Shown here: positions 16,276-25,248 of the stretch, piece after piece | Layout: the number at the start of each line of letters is the position of its first letter | Numbering within the stretch: position 1 is the stretch's first letter | DNA from: Cryobacterium cryoconiti | Lineage (GTDB): Bacteria > Actinomycetota > Actinomycetes > Actinomycetales > Microbacteriaceae | Reading direction: 5' to 3' | Assembly: GCF_004403065.1 (NCBI RefSeq) | Contig: NZ_SOHA01000027.1 | Span: 1-42,287 of the forward strand | Length of the DNA stretch: 42,287 bases | Position numbers and translations under genes: made by a program | The notes under the pieces: model-generated | What the model saw: the letters and a program-made list of their open reading frames with translations, nothing else | The model's database searches: none | Told to the model about the DNA's origin: nothing

Positions 16276-17846
16276 GGTCGTTCTCCTGACGCGGGTGTGG
16301 TGGGTTCGCCCAGCATGGCGAGGGCGTCGCGCAGCAGAATCTCGGGTCTCAGCGCGCCCGGCGGATGTCCGTCGAGCACGCCCGAGCCGCCTGCCACCAG
16401 CACCCCGGAGTCGGCGACGACCCGTCCGCCCACGATCACCCGGCGCACGTCGGCGGCCGTCGCCGTCAGCGGCAGCTGCCCCGGCAGCGATCCGGCCGTG
16501 CGGATGCTGTCGCCCGCCACCTCCACCAGGTCGCACAGGTCACCGGGCGCGAGGCGCTGCCGGCCGAGTCCGAGCGCCGCGTAGCCGTTGTCCGATGCCG
16601 CCGCGAGCAGTTCGGCGGGAGCGAACCGGCCGCGCCGGCCCGAGGCCAGGCGTTCGCCGGCCTCCAGGCCGCGCATCTCGAGCAGCGGGTCGATGACGGC
16701 GTTCTGGTCCGAGCCGAGGGCGATCCGCGCGCCCGCCCGTTGCAGAGCAAGGGCCGGCCCGATCCCGTCGCCGAGGTCGGCTTCCGTGGTCGGGCAGATC
16801 ACGACCGTCGCCCCGGATGTCCCGATCAACGTCACATCCCCGTCGGTGAGGTGCGTGGCGTGCACGATGCTCAGCCGCGGAGCGAGCGCCCCGAGCCCGG
16901 CCAGCACCTCGGTCGGGGTGCGCCCGTACGCGGCCCGGCAGTCCGCGTTCTCCTGCGGTTGTTCCGACAGGTGGATGTGCAGCGGCACGGCATCGGGCAG
17001 CCCGGCGAGCGACTCCTCCATTGCGGCGTCGGTCACCGCCCGCACGGAGTGGATGGCGGCGCCCAGGGTGACGCGGGAGTCCGTGCCGCCGGCGACCGGG
17101 CCGTCGTCAGACCCGCCGAGCGCCGCACGCAGCGCGTGCCACCGGGCCAGCCAGGCTGCTGCCGACCCGTCGCTGAAGGCGCGTTGCTCGGGGGCGAGCG
17201 GAACGCCGATCCCGCCGTCGAGGTAGAGCGTGTCGAGCAGCACCAGACGGATGCCGACCTCGCGTGCCGCGGCCGCCAGCGCCAGTTCCATGGCGTGCTC
17301 GGCCGGGTACCGGGAGCCGTCCGGCCGGTGGTGCAGATAGTGGAATTCACCGACCGCGGTGTAGCCGCACACCAGCATCTCGGCGAAAACGGCCCGCGCC
17401 AGCCGGAAATACCGTTCGGGATCAAGGTGCCCCGCCACGGCGTACATCGCCTGCCGCCACTGCCAGAAGTCGCCTGCGGCGTCGTGCGTGCGGCCCCGCA
17501 GTGCGCGGTGGAAGGCGTGCGAGTGCGCGTTGGCCAGCCCCGGCAACACGGTGCCGAGGCGCACGTCGCCGGGCTGCGGTGCGGAGTGCGGGGTGACGGC
17601 GATGAGTCGTCCGTTCCAGCCCACCTCGAGGCGCACGCCCGGCAAGGCCACCCCGTCAAGCAGCGCCAGTTCGCACCAGAAGGCGACGGCCGGCAGCCGA
17701 GCATTCGACAGCCGAGCATTCGGCAGTCGAGCCGCAGCCGGTGGTCGAGCCGCAGCCGGCAGTCGAGCCGCAGCCGGTGGTCGAGCCGCAGCCGGCAGTC
17801 GAGCCGCATCCGGTGGTCGAGCCTGTCGAGACCCGCCCCCGCTCAC
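16272..17846 (-). CDS. hutF: Formimidoylglutamate deiminase with repeat-encoded N-terminal extension
   Basis: The 524-residue amidohydrolase converts N-formimino-L-glutamate to N-formyl-L-glutamate plus ammonia. Motifs are [16 protein letters not shown] (metal HxH), [41 protein letters not shown] and [10 protein letters not shown]. The recognisable family start is near [11 protein letters not shown], but no ATG, GTG or TTG lies in frame there. The only plausible start is GTG 17846, which overlaps the upstream stop as GTGA. The first 50 or so residues ([11 protein letters not shown] units) are therefore encoded by an 18-bp tandem repeat, making the protein longer than the usual 450 or so. Whether the extension is tolerated, cleaved or bypassed cannot be told from sequence. 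Confidence 0.92.
   Translation of the reverse strand: MSGGGSRQARPPDAARLPAAARPPAAARLPAAARPPAAARLPNARLSNARLPAVAFWCELALLDGVALPGVRLEVGWNGRLIAVTPHSAPQPGDVRLGTVLPGLANAHSHAFHRALRGRTHDAAGDFWQWRQAMYAVAGHLDPERYFRLARAVFAEMLVCGYTAVGEFHYLHHRPDGSRYPAEHAMELALAAAAREVGIRLVLLDTLYLDGGIGVPLAPEQRAFSDGSAAAWLARWHALRAALGGSDDGPVAGGTDSRVTLGAAIHSVRAVTDAAMEESLAGLPDAVPLHIHLSEQPQENADCRAAYGRTPTEVLAGLGALAPRLSIVHATHLTDGDVTLIGTSGATVVICPTTEADLGDGIGPALALQRAGARIALGSDQNAVIDPLLEMRGLEAGERLASGRRGRFAPAELLAAASDNGYAALGLGRQRLAPGDLCDLVEVAGDSIRTAGSLPGQLPLTATAADVRRVIVGGRVVADSGVLVAGGSGVLDGHPPGALRPEILLRDALAMLGEPTTPASGERP
17694..17833. repeat. 18-bp tandem repeat array ending in a dispersed repeat, at the hutF start
   Basis: From 17724 the units CAGTCGAGCCGCAGCCGG and TGGTCGAGCCGCAGCCGG alternate for five copies, one per 18 bp. 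They end in GGTCGAGCCTGTCGAGACC at 17815-17833. Two shorter CAGCCGAGCATTCG(G/A) units precede them at 17694-17723. Because 18 is a multiple of 3 the hutF frame stays open on the minus strand. The last unit is the same dispersed repeat as in the RND linker near 9.4 kb. Confidence 0.85.
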
Positions 17847-19063
17847 AGCAGGCTCCGCAGCAGGCTCGCCAGGGCGTCGATCCCGGCCACGCAATCATCC
17901 ACCTCGGCGAATTCCTCCGGAGAGTGCGAGACCCCCGTGGGATTGCGCACGAAAAGCATGGCGCTCGGCACACTCGCCGCAAGCACGCCCGCGTCGTGTC
18001 CCGCGCCGGTCGGCAGGGCCGGAACGAGTGCCCCGCCGCCCAGCACCGCCCGGAACCGCCCCACGAGCACCGCGTCGAACGTGACCGTGCCGGTCCAGGA
18101 TTCCTCGGTGACGGCCACGGAACATCCGTTCACCGTCACGGCCTCGCCGACGGCAGCCTCGATCGCGGTGACCAGGTCGCGGGTCGCGGCGTCGGTCGGC
18201 GCCCGGGCGTCGAGCCAGGCGTGCACGGATGACGCGATCACGTTGGTTCCGCCGGGCACCACCTCGAGGCGGCCGACCGTGGCGCGCGCGCCGGGGTGGT
18301 TCAGGGCTTCATCCTGTACGGCGACGACCGCGCGGGCGGCTGCCAGCAGCGGGTCGCGGCGGTCGCCCATGAGGGTGGCGCCGGCGTGGTTGCCCTGCCC
18401 GGTCACGGTGAGGCGCCAGCGTCCGTGCGCGAGGATCGACGACGCCACGGCCACCGGCCGTCCCAGGTCGATCAGGCCGCGGCCCTGCTCCACGTGCAGT
18501 TCGATGAAGAGTCCGATTCGGGCCAGGGCCTCGCGGTCGACGCCGAGGTGCGCCGGGTCGAGCCCCGCCCGGTGGGCGGCCTCCGCGAGGGTCACGCCGT
18601 CGGCGTCGACGAGCGCCCGGGCCCGGCCGGCGTCGATCCCGCCGGTCAGTAGCCGCGAGCCCAGGCAGGCGATTCCGAAACGCGAGCCCTCCTCCTCGGC
18701 GAAGACGAGCACCGCCAGCGGGCGAGACGGTGTGAAACCGGATGCCCGCAGCCGCGCCACGGCCTCGAGCGCACTGACCACACCGAGGGGTCCGTCGTAG
18801 GCGCCGCCGCCGGGAACGGAATCCAGGTGGCTGCCGGTGACCACGGCATCCGGCCCCGGCTCGCCCCACCAGGCCCAGAGGTTGCCGTTGCGGTCTGTCT
18901 CGACGCCGAGGCCGAGTCGTTCGGCGCGCTCGGTGAACCAGGCGCGCAGCTCGAGGTCGGGGCCCTGCCAGAGGTGCCGGGAGTAGCCGCCGCGGCGGGC
19001 ATCCCGGCCGGTGTCCGCGATCTCGGCGAGCCCGGCGAGCGTGCCGTGGGCGAGCTCGCTCAT
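17843..19063 (-). CDS. M20 amidohydrolase (AllC-like), probable N-formylglutamate deformylase
   Basis: The 406-residue allantoate amidohydrolase/carbamoylase-type M20 enzyme shows GSHLDSVPGGGAYDGPLGV (His and bridging Asp), VFAEEEGSRFG (catalytic and ligand Glu), FIELHVEQG, NHAGATLMGDRRD (dimer-domain His/Arg) and VSHSPEEF (C-terminal His). By family it cleaves ureido or N-acyl groups. Between hutU and hutF in a pathway that produces N-formylglutamate, with no hutG-type deformylase in the window, the likeliest role is release of formate and glutamate. An alternative N-formylglutamate deformylase of this family has been proposed for hut clusters. ATG 19063 (MSELAHGTLAGL) is preferred; a GTG at 19093 is possible. 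It overlaps hutF by GTGA. Confidence 0.85.
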   Translation of the reverse strand: MSELAHGTLAGLAEIADTGRDARRGGYSRHLWQGPDLELRAWFTERAERLGLGVETDRNGNLWAWWGEPGPDAVVTGSHLDSVPGGGAYDGPLGVVSALEAVARLRASGFTPSRPLAVLVFAEEEGSRFGIACLGSRLLTGGIDAGRARALVDADGVTLAEAAHRAGLDPAHLGVDREALARIGLFIELHVEQGRGLIDLGRPVAVASSILAHGRWRLTVTGQGNHAGATLMGDRRDPLLAAARAVVAVQDEALNHPGARATVGRLEVVPGGTNVIASSVHAWLDARAPTDAATRDLVTAIEAAVGEAVTVNGCSVAVTEESWTGTVTFDAVLVGRFRAVLGGGALVPALPTGAGHDAGVLAASVPSAMLFVRNPTGVSHSPEEFAEVDDCVAGIDALASLLRSLL

Positions 19064-19144
19064 GCGCGGGCCCCGCTCACTGCGACCCCTCACACAGTAA
19101 ACGGGGGCGCTGGAGCGGCAGGCCCGACATGCCAGGACTCCCGC

Positions 19145-20803
19145 TCATTCAGACTCCCACATGGGCACGCGCAGGCCGCGTTCGCGGGCCACCTCCTCGG
19201 CCCGCTCATACCCGGCGTCGACGTGTCGCATGACCCCGGTGCCGGGGTCGTTGGTGAGCACCCGCGCGATCTTCTCGGCGGCGAGGGGGGTGCCGTCGGC
19301 CACGATCACCTGGCCGGCGTGGATGCTGCGGCCGATCCCGACACCGCCGCCGTGGTGGATCGACACCCAGGTAGCGCCGGAGGCGGTGTTCAGCAGTGCG
19401 TTCAGCAACGGCCAGTCGGCGATCGCATCCGAACCGTCTTTCATGCCCTCGGTCTCCCGGTAGGGCGAGGCGACCGAGCCGGAGTCGAGGTGGTCCCGGC
19501 CGATCACGATCGGGGCGCTGAGCTCGCCCGACGCCACCATCTCGTTGAACTTGAGGCCGGCCAGGTGCCGTTCCTGGTAGCCGAGCCAGCAGATCCGGGC
19601 CGGAAGACCCTCGAAGTGCACGGTGTCCTGCGCCTTCGTGATCCAGCGGCGCAGGTGCTCGTCGCCGGGGAACAGCTCCACGATGGCCGTGTCGGTGGCG
19701 GCGATGTCGGCCGGGTCGCCCGAGAGCGCCACCCAGCGGAACGGCCCCTTGCCCTCGGCGAACAGGGGGCGGATGTACGCGGGCACGAACCCGGGGAAGT
19801 CGAACGCCCGGGTGCAGCCGCCGAGCTCCGCCTCCGCCCGGATCGAGTTGCCGTAGTCGAAGACCTCCGCGCCGGCATCCTGGAATCCCACCATCGCCGT
19901 GACCTGCCGGGCCATGGATGCGCGGGCCCGCTCGGTGAACTCCGCCGGGTCCGCGTCGGCGAGGGCATGCCATTCCTTCACAGTCACGCCCTCCGGCAGG
20001 TAGGCCAGCGGGTCGTGCGCGCTGGTCTGGTCGGTGACGATGTCGATCGGCACCCGGCGCTCCAACAGCTCGGTGAACACGGTCGCCGCGTTGCCGACCA
20101 CGCCCACCGAGAGGGCGCGTTTCTCGGTCTTCGCCTGGATCACCCGGGCGACGGCGGCGTCGAGGTCGGGCGCCAGCTCATCGAGGTACCCGTGCTCGAC
20201 CCGGCGCCGCAGCCGGGACTCGTCGACGTCGACGATCAACACGGCGCCGTCGTTCATGGTCACGGCCAGCGGCTGCGCGCCGCCCATGCCGCCGGCCCCG
20301 CCGGTCAGGGTGAGGGTGCCGGCCAGGGTCCCACCGAACCTCTTCGCGGCCACGGCGGCGAAGGTCTCATAGGTGCCCTGCAGGATGCCCTGCGTGCCGA
20401 TGTAGATCCACGAGCCCGCCGTCATCTGGCCGTACATCGTCAGGCCGAGGGCCTCCAGGCGCCGGAACTCCGGCCAGGTGGCCCAGTCGCCGACCAGGTT
20501 GGAGTTGGCGATCAGCACGCGCGGCGCCCACTCGTGCGTGCGGAACACGCCCACCGGCTTGCCGGACTGAACGAGCAGCGTCTCGTCCTTCTCCAGCGTG
20601 GTGAGGGTGCGCACGATGGCGTCGTAGGCCTCCCAGTTGCGGGCGGCCTTGCCCGTTCCGCCGTAGACCACGAGGTTCTCCGGGTGTTCGGCCACCTCGG
20701 GGTCGAGGTTGTTCATCAGCATCCGCAGCGGCCCCTCGGTCTGCCAGCTCTTCGCGGTCAACTCGGTGCCGCGGGCGGCGCGCACGGGGCGGGATTTCGA
20801 CAT
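19145..20803 (-). CDS. hutU: Urocanate hydratase
   Basis: The 552-residue urocanase converts urocanate to 4-imidazolone-5-propanoate, the second step of histidine degradation, using a tightly bound NAD+ as electrophile. The NAD-binding loop [16 protein letters not shown], the N-terminal [22 protein letters not shown] and the C-terminal [19 protein letters not shown] and [15 protein letters not shown] blocks are all present and full-length. AAGGAG precedes the ATG at 20803. It lies 55 bp downstream of the IclR gene with no obvious promoter between, so the two probably share a transcript that continues through the M20 gene, hutF and hutI. Confidence 0.97.
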   Translation of the reverse strand: MSKSRPVRAARGTELTAKSWQTEGPLRMLMNNLDPEVAEHPENLVVYGGTGKAARNWEAYDAIVRTLTTLEKDETLLVQSGKPVGVFRTHEWAPRVLIANSNLVGDWATWPEFRRLEALGLTMYGQMTAGSWIYIGTQGILQGTYETFAAVAAKRFGGTLAGTLTLTGGAGGMGGAQPLAVTMNDGAVLIVDVDESRLRRRVEHGYLDELAPDLDAAVARVIQAKTEKRALSVGVVGNAATVFTELLERRVPIDIVTDQTSAHDPLAYLPEGVTVKEWHALADADPAEFTERARASMARQVTAMVGFQDAGAEVFDYGNSIRAEAELGGCTRAFDFPGFVPAYIRPLFAEGKGPFRWVALSGDPADIAATDTAIVELFPGDEHLRRWITKAQDTVHFEGLPARICWLGYQERHLAGLKFNEMVASGELSAPIVIGRDHLDSGSVASPYRETEGMKDGSDAIADWPLLNALLNTASGATWVSIHHGGGVGIGRSIHAGQVIVADGTPLAAEKIARVLTNDPGTGVMRHVDAGYERAEEVARERGLRVPMWESE

Positions 20804-20858
20804 CGGTGTCTCCTTGCGGGTTCGGGGCGTTCGGGGGTGCGGGTGCTTGTGTGGTTGG

Positions 20859-21530
20859 TCAGTTCGAGGGGACGGCGGGAACGGTGCGGCCGAGTCCGGC
20901 CGAGACCTGCGCGGCGGCGTTCGCCAGCAGCGGGCCGTAGCGACGGATGTCCGCGGGCTCCACCCGGTAGCTCGGGATGACCAGGCTCAGGGCGGCGACC
21001 GTTCTCGCTTCCGAGCGGATCGGCGCGGCCAGGGCCGTGACATCCGTTTCGACGCCGCGCTCGACGACCAGGTAGCCGGCGTCGGGGGTGTGGCCGGTGA
21101 GAACCTGCCCGGCCGCCGAGCGCTCCAACGGCACGGTGCGGCCGACCCAGCTCGCGTGCCGCACCGAGTGGGTGCCCTCGACGATGGCGATGTACAGCCC
21201 GGTGGCGCCGTGGCCCTCGATGCTGAGGTAGACGGATTCGCCGGTCTCGGCCACCAGCCGTTCCATCGACGGGCGTGCGAGGGTGACCAGCGACTCGCTG
21301 CTGAGCGACTGCGCGCCGAGTTGGATGATGCGGCTGCCCGGCCGATAGGCGCCGTCGTCGGCCTTCTGCACGAAGCCGCGGGTCTCGAGGGTGCGCAGCA
21401 GGCGCAGCGCGGTACTCGGGGCAAGGTCGACCGCGCGGGAGCTCTCCGAGAGCGTGAGGCCGTCGGCGTCGCAGATCACGGCGAGCAGGTCGAGGGCACG
21501 CTCCACGGTGCGGGTGGATGACTCGGCCAT
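20859..21530 (-). CDS. IclR family transcriptional regulator, probable hut operon regulator
   Basis: The 223-residue protein has an N-terminal winged helix (about 5-65; [39 protein letters not shown]) and an IclR effector domain (about 75-220; [41 protein letters not shown]). It is the first gene of the leftward hut operon and so probably controls itself plus hutU, the M20 gene, hutF and hutI. Urocanate or a later intermediate is the likely effector, though this is inferred. ATG 21530 ([16 protein letters not shown]) is preferred because the protein family begins there. An in-frame extension to 21593 would cover the palindrome at 21576-21594, a candidate operator. Confidence 0.9.
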   Translation of the reverse strand: MAESSTRTVERALDLLAVICDADGLTLSESSRAVDLAPSTALRLLRTLETRGFVQKADDGAYRPGSRIIQLGAQSLSSESLVTLARPSMERLVAETGESVYLSIEGHGATGLYIAIVEGTHSVRHASWVGRTVPLERSAAGQVLTGHTPDAGYLVVERGVETDVTALAAPIRSEARTVAALSLVIPSYRVEPADIRRYGPLLANAAAQVSAGLGRTVPAVPSN

Positions 21531-21575
21531 GGTTGCGCTCCCGGTGCTCGTTCTGGTGTCACCCAGTAAAACGCA

Positions 21576-21594
21576 CTTGCCATCTAATGGCAAG
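21576..21594. promoter_or_regulatory. Palindrome upstream of iclR-hutU operon, candidate operator
   Basis: CTTGCCAT at 21576-21583 and ATGGCAAG at 21587-21594 form a perfect 8-bp inverted repeat with a 3-bp spacer, 46-64 bp upstream of the iclR start. IclR-type regulators bind short palindromes of this size in their own promoters. The sequence differs from the palindrome in front of hutH, so each IclR protein probably has its own site. Confidence 0.6.
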
Positions 21595-21725
21595 AATCAG
21601 CAGGAAAATCCCTGCGCATCGCTCTCCGTCGGTCAACCGACGAGTTTGGGGGGTGCGCGTGCCGTCGCACCCCTCAAAGCTGTCGGTTCACGGCCGGTGC
21701 CGGGGTGCGCGCGGGATAATCAGGG

Positions 21726-22115
21726 ATGACATCTGCGCTGCTGGCCCTCGGGGCCGAGGAGTACGTTCTCCTGACCACGTTCCGCAAGACCGGTGACCCG
21801 GTGAAGACCCCGGTCTGGATCGTGCCGGGCACCGACCGGTTGCTCGTCTCGACGGGTGGCGCGAGCGGCAAGGTCAAGCGGCTCCGGCATACCGCCCGGA
21901 TCGAGCTGACCCCTTGCCATGCGCGGGGCGCCGTCCGGGCGGGAGCCGTGACGGTCGCCGCCCAGGCGCTGGTGCACAGCGACGCCGACACGCTCGCCGC
22001 CCTGGACGCGGCGCTGCTGGCGAAGTACGGCCTGAAGTATCGGGCCTTCCGTGCGGCTCAGCGCCTGCGCCGCTCGACGGACGATTCGGTGGCGCTGGTC
22101 ATCACGGCGTCCTAG
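21726..22115 (+). CDS. PPOX-class F420-dependent oxidoreductase family protein
   Basis: The 129-residue single-domain protein has a split beta-barrel fold pattern: YVLLTTFRKTGDPVKTPVWIV, LLVSTGGASGKVKRLRHTARIEL and the final SVALVITAS strand. This matches the PPOX-class proteins of actinobacteria, such as Rv2061c-like members that bind cofactor F420 or flavin. ATG 21726 follows GGGATAATCAGGG. The reaction is unknown. It is a monocistronic unit between the hut operon and the convergent M23 peptidase gene. Confidence 0.83.
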   Translation: MTSALLALGAEEYVLLTTFRKTGDPVKTPVWIVPGTDRLLVSTGGASGKVKRLRHTARIELTPCHARGAVRAGAVTVAAQALVHSDADTLAALDAALLAKYGLKYRAFRAAQRLRRSTDDSVALVITAS

Positions 22116-22164
22116 CCGCCTTGGGTGTGGGTGACGGATGCCGCGGCATCCGTCACCGGATGGC

Positions 22165-23913
22165 TCACTCGAACCGTACGCCGCGCTGCAGCAGGAACGG
22201 CTGCGGGTCGACGGCGGCGCCGTTCACCCGCACCTCGAAGTGCAGGTGACAGCCGGTGGAGGCGCCGGTGCTGCCGACGCTTGCGATGACCTGCCCGGCG
22301 ATGACGCTCTCGCCCACGCTGACGACGGTCTGGCCCTCGGCCAGGTGTGCATAGCCGGTGGCGGCTCCGTTGCCGTGGTCGATCAGGATCCAGTTGCCGT
22401 AGGTGCCCAGCCGTTCGGCGGCGGCCACGACCCCGGCGCTCGCCGCGTAGACGGCCGCCCCGCACTCCGCTGCGATGTCGGTGCCACCGTGGAACTCGTT
22501 CACTCCAGGCAGCGGGCGATCGGGTCGGGGGCCGAAGCCATCCGACAGGGAGCCGTGAGCGGGTGCGGCCCAGCCCTGGTTGCCGGGCTGACCGCGGAGC
22601 AGGTCGTCGTCGTCGTCGTCGCTGCCGGCAACGACCGTCGGTTCCGGTTCCGGCAGCGGCGTGAGGGAGAGGGCGACCGGTGTGCTCGCGGCGAGATCGG
22701 CCACCTCGGCGATGGCCGCATCCAGTTGCTGCTGAGCCTCTTCCATGGCGAGGCGGGTGTCGGCGAGCGGGATGGCCTCGATCGTCGACCGTAGTGCGGC
22801 ATCCTGGTCCTGCAGGGTCTTCTCGCGCCTGGTATCGGCGTCGACGCGGGCCTTCACCTCGTCGAGGCTGTTCGTGAGCCGGTCAAGAGTGTCGATTGTG
22901 GCCAGTCCGGCGAGCAGGTCGTTGCCCGTGCGGTCGCCGGCGAGCAACACGTCCATGGCGTCGGGGGCCGACTGCTGCAGGGTTGCGCGCACGAGTGTGG
23001 CCAGTGCCCGGCGCGATGCCTCTGCCCTGGCCGCCGCGGCCGCGCCGAGGCCGCGCACGAGGTCTGCCTGCACCACCGTGGCGTCGTAGTCTGCTCTGGT
23101 CGTGGCGTAGATGAGTTTCGCGGCGTCGTAGGTGTCCTGGGCACGACTTTGCAGAGTCAGCGCGGCGCTGTAGGCGGCAGCGTGTTGGGCTCGGGCCTGG
23201 TCGGCGGCGGTTTGTTCAGCCGCACGGCGGTCAGCAGTGGCAGCGGCCTTCGCGGCGGCAGCCCGTGCGGCGGCAGCCTGCGCGGCGGGCGCCTCGGCTG
23301 AGGTGTCCCGCTGCGCGACGGGCGGCTCGGCGGTCGGCGCCGGCCCTTTCGTCGCGGGAGGGACTGCCGGCGCCGGCGGGGGAGCGGTCGTGGGCGGTGC
23401 CGGGGGAGTCGAGGGGCCGGGTGTCGGCGTGGCGTCCGGGGTCGGCGTCGGAGTAAGAGTCGGAGCCGGAGCCGGAGCCGGAGTGGGAGAGGGAGTGGGC
23501 GTCGGCGTCGGCTCCAGGGTCGGAACCGGCGTGGGCTCCAAAGTCGGAACCGGCGTGGGCTCCAAAGTCGGAACCGGCGTGGGCGTCGGCTCCAGAGTGG
23601 GAGCCGGAGTGGGGGCTGGAAGCTGTGTCGGCTCCGGAGAGGGGGCAGGTTCAGGTGGCGCCGGGGTGGGCGCGGCCGACGGGGCTGGGCCGATTTCGGG
23701 GCCGGTCGGCGTTGCCGGACCCTCTGGGGGATTCGTATCCGTCACGACCTCGACCCCCGGGACCGACGACGTATCGTCGGCCAGGGCCGGTTGCGGCACT
23801 CCGACGAGTGCAAGGGCGACGATCAGGATCGACGCCAGGGCGAGCGTCGGACGACGACCGGCAGGCGCAATCAGTCGACGGGTGGGTCGATGAGCTCTCA
23901 GGGTGAAGTTCAT
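22165..23913 (-). CDS. Secreted M23 (LytM-type) peptidase with Pro/Thr-rich linker and coiled coil
   Basis: The 582-residue exported protein has a signal peptide at about 18-46 (LALASILIVALALVG...ALA). A long Pro/Thr/Glu/Val linker spans about 55-200 with repeats of the form PTLEPTPV. A coiled coil at about 205-400 is Ala-rich, resembling the helical N-domains of EnvC- or NlpC-like cell-wall hydrolases. A DDDDD run follows. A C-terminal M23 domain spans about 455-575 with the metal motifs HGGTDIA (HxxxD) and HLHFEV (HxH). It should cleave peptidoglycan cross-bridges or activate amidases at division. The linker DNA at about 23516-23590 is a tandem repeat of a 24-bp unit (GGCTCCAAAGTCGGAACCGG...). 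No partner such as FtsX is adjacent. Confidence 0.9.
   Translation of the reverse strand: MNFTLRAHRPTRRLIAPAGRRPTLALASILIVALALVGVPQPALADDTSSVPGVEVVTDTNPPEGPATPTGPEIGPAPSAAPTPAPPEPAPSPEPTQLPAPTPAPTLEPTPTPVPTLEPTPVPTLEPTPVPTLEPTPTPTPSPTPAPAPAPTLTPTPTPDATPTPGPSTPPAPPTTAPPPAPAVPPATKGPAPTAEPPVAQRDTSAEAPAAQAAAARAAAAKAAATADRRAAEQTAADQARAQHAAAYSAALTLQSRAQDTYDAAKLIYATTRADYDATVVQADLVRGLGAAAAARAEASRRALATLVRATLQQSAPDAMDVLLAGDRTGNDLLAGLATIDTLDRLTNSLDEVKARVDADTRREKTLQDQDAALRSTIEAIPLADTRLAMEEAQQQLDAAIAEVADLAASTPVALSLTPLPEPEPTVVAGSDDDDDDLLRGQPGNQGWAAPAHGSLSDGFGPRPDRPLPGVNEFHGGTDIAAECGAAVYAASAGVVAAAERLGTYGNWILIDHGNGAATGYAHLAEGQTVVSVGESVIAGQVIASVGSTGASTGCHLHFEVRVNGAAVDPQPFLLQRGVRFE
23516..23590. repeat. Short tandem repeat encoding the M23 peptidase linker
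   Basis: Nearly identical 24-bp units containing GGCTCCAAAGTCGGAACCGG follow each other about three times, with diverged units on both sides. They encode the PTLEPTPV linker on the minus strand. Unit multiples of three keep the frame, so copy number may vary between strains. Confidence 0.7.
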
Positions 23914-24042
23914 GAGCCAGAACGATCCGTTTTCAAGGGGTGGACGAACAGGTCGACGGCGTCGGCGGGTGACATCATGACATGGGCTCCGAGGGTCGAC
24001 AAGCGGTGGCAGCGTCGCCCGCTCGGGATGGCGGAAAGCATG

Positions 24043-25029
24043 TCAGGCTTCGATCCGGACACGGCGCAGGAAGGCGTCGAGAACGTGTTCTGCTTCCCGG
24101 AGAGACGCTTGCACCAGCCGGTCCGCGTGCGGGTACGAGGCTCCGAATGGCGTGGCACGACGATGCTGATCGTGCAGCATCAGCAGGGCCGCGAGCACAG
24201 TGGAGAACTCGCCGTCGGCCGTGGCCTGAAGGAGCCTGACCTGCGCGGCGCGCAGAACGTCACCTGGTGCGCAACCGAGCTCTCGATCGAGGGCCAGGCG
24301 GAAGCTCTCGTAGGCCTGCAGCCCCTCGGCGGGCCGGCCGGCCTGTTCCAGCCCCAGAATCAGGGCTGTCCAGGCGTGCTCGTTGAGTGGGTCGTCGCCC
24401 AGCGCCAGCTGCGCCCAGCCCACAGCCTCCTCAGCCAGGTTGAGCTCGGCAGCCGATTCGGCGGCCATGATCCGGGCTGCTGTCACGCGGGCGGAATGCA
24501 GGGCGCGCTCCTCGGCGGCCCAGAGCGGGAGCAGCTCGTCCCCGAGCAGCGGGGCGGTCGCCAGCGCCAGTGCCTGGCGCAGCATCGGCAGTCTTTCCGC
24601 GGCAGCGGACTGCTGCGCGTGCCGATACAGGGTGTCGAACCGGTCCAGGTCGAGTTCGACGAATGACCGCTCGATCACGTAGCCGCCGTTCACGGTTTGA
24701 AACGGACCGGTTCTGCCGCTTCCGGGTTGAAGGTGCCGGCGCAACACGCACACGTAGCTCTCCAGGGTCGGCAGGGCTTCAGCCGGCGGATGTCCCTCCC
24801 AGAGGAGTTCGATCAATCGCTCCTTGGAGATGGGGCGCCCGAGTCGGAGGAGGAGGATCTCCAGTACCTGACGGGGTTTGGGGCCGCCCAGGTCGTGGGC
24901 GCCGAGGACGGTGCCGTTTCGGTCCACGCGGAGGGTGCCGAGCAGGCGAATCGTGAGGGGTGTGGTGGCGAGCAGTTGCATGGGGAGCGGATCGTCTGAT
25001 GGCCCGGGTGAGCCGTGGGTTTGTTCCAT
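24043..25029 (-). CDS. SARP/AfsR-type transcriptional activator (OmpR-like HTH + BTAD)
   Basis: The 328-residue protein has an N-terminal OmpR/PhoB-type winged helix (about 24-110; IRLLGTLRVDRNG, LGGPKPRQVLEILLLRLGRPISKERLIELLW, LESYVCVLRRHL) and a bacterial transcriptional activation domain (about 118-265; LDLDRFDTLYRHA, AWTALILGLEQAGRPAEGLQAYESFR). A C-terminal tail of about 60 residues is of no known type. SARP proteins activate adjacent clusters by binding direct repeats. It lies divergent to the giant peroxidase gene across 219 bp, which makes the peroxidase and multicopper oxidase genes its likely targets. ATG 25029 is used; ATG 24981 (MQLLATTPLTIRLLG) is an alternative. Confidence 0.88.
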   Translation of the reverse strand: MEQTHGSPGPSDDPLPMQLLATTPLTIRLLGTLRVDRNGTVLGAHDLGGPKPRQVLEILLLRLGRPISKERLIELLWEGHPPAEALPTLESYVCVLRRHLQPGSGRTGPFQTVNGGYVIERSFVELDLDRFDTLYRHAQQSAAAERLPMLRQALALATAPLLGDELLPLWAAEERALHSARVTAARIMAAESAAELNLAEEAVGWAQLALGDDPLNEHAWTALILGLEQAGRPAEGLQAYESFRLALDRELGCAPGDVLRAAQVRLLQATADGEFSTVLAALLMLHDQHRRATPFGASYPHADRLVQASLREAEHVLDAFLRRVRIEA

Positions 25030-25065
25030 GACGGCCTCCAGCTGATGGATTGACCTTCATCGTCA

Positions 25066-25130
25066 TCACACCGACGGGGGGCGGTAAGCCGCAGTTGGGG
25101 GGACCGCCATTCCCCAAAATTGGGGGGTGT
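25066..25130. promoter_or_regulatory. Direct G-tract repeats and palindrome between SARP and peroxidase genes
   Basis: Within the divergent intergenic region TTGGGGGG occurs at 25095-25102 and 25120-25127, with a related ACGGGGGG at 25074-25081. CCCCAAAATTGGGG (25112-25125) forms a palindrome around the last copy. Start-to-start spacings are 21 and 25 bp, close to two helical turns, as expected for a regulator that binds direct repeats on one face. Assignment to the SARP protein is inferred from position only. Confidence 0.4.
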
Positions 25131-25248
25131 CGGATTCGCGCACCCACGCCGTCTGGCGACAGTCGAGCCGGCGGCGGAGTTCTCAAGAAATCCACAAGGT
25201 GGCCGCCACATCCTGCAACTCCCATCACTTTCAAGAGGCAGGTGTGTC

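Noticed and set aside
17694..17833. CRISPR-like regular repeat at the hutF start
   Set aside because: Units are contiguous 18-mers with no unique spacers and are coding; it is a tandem repeat, not a CRISPR array.
17843..19063. Plain allantoate amidohydrolase of a purine-degradation locus
   Set aside because: No allantoinase, urease or purine gene is near; it is translationally coupled to hutF, so a role in the hut pathway is more likely.
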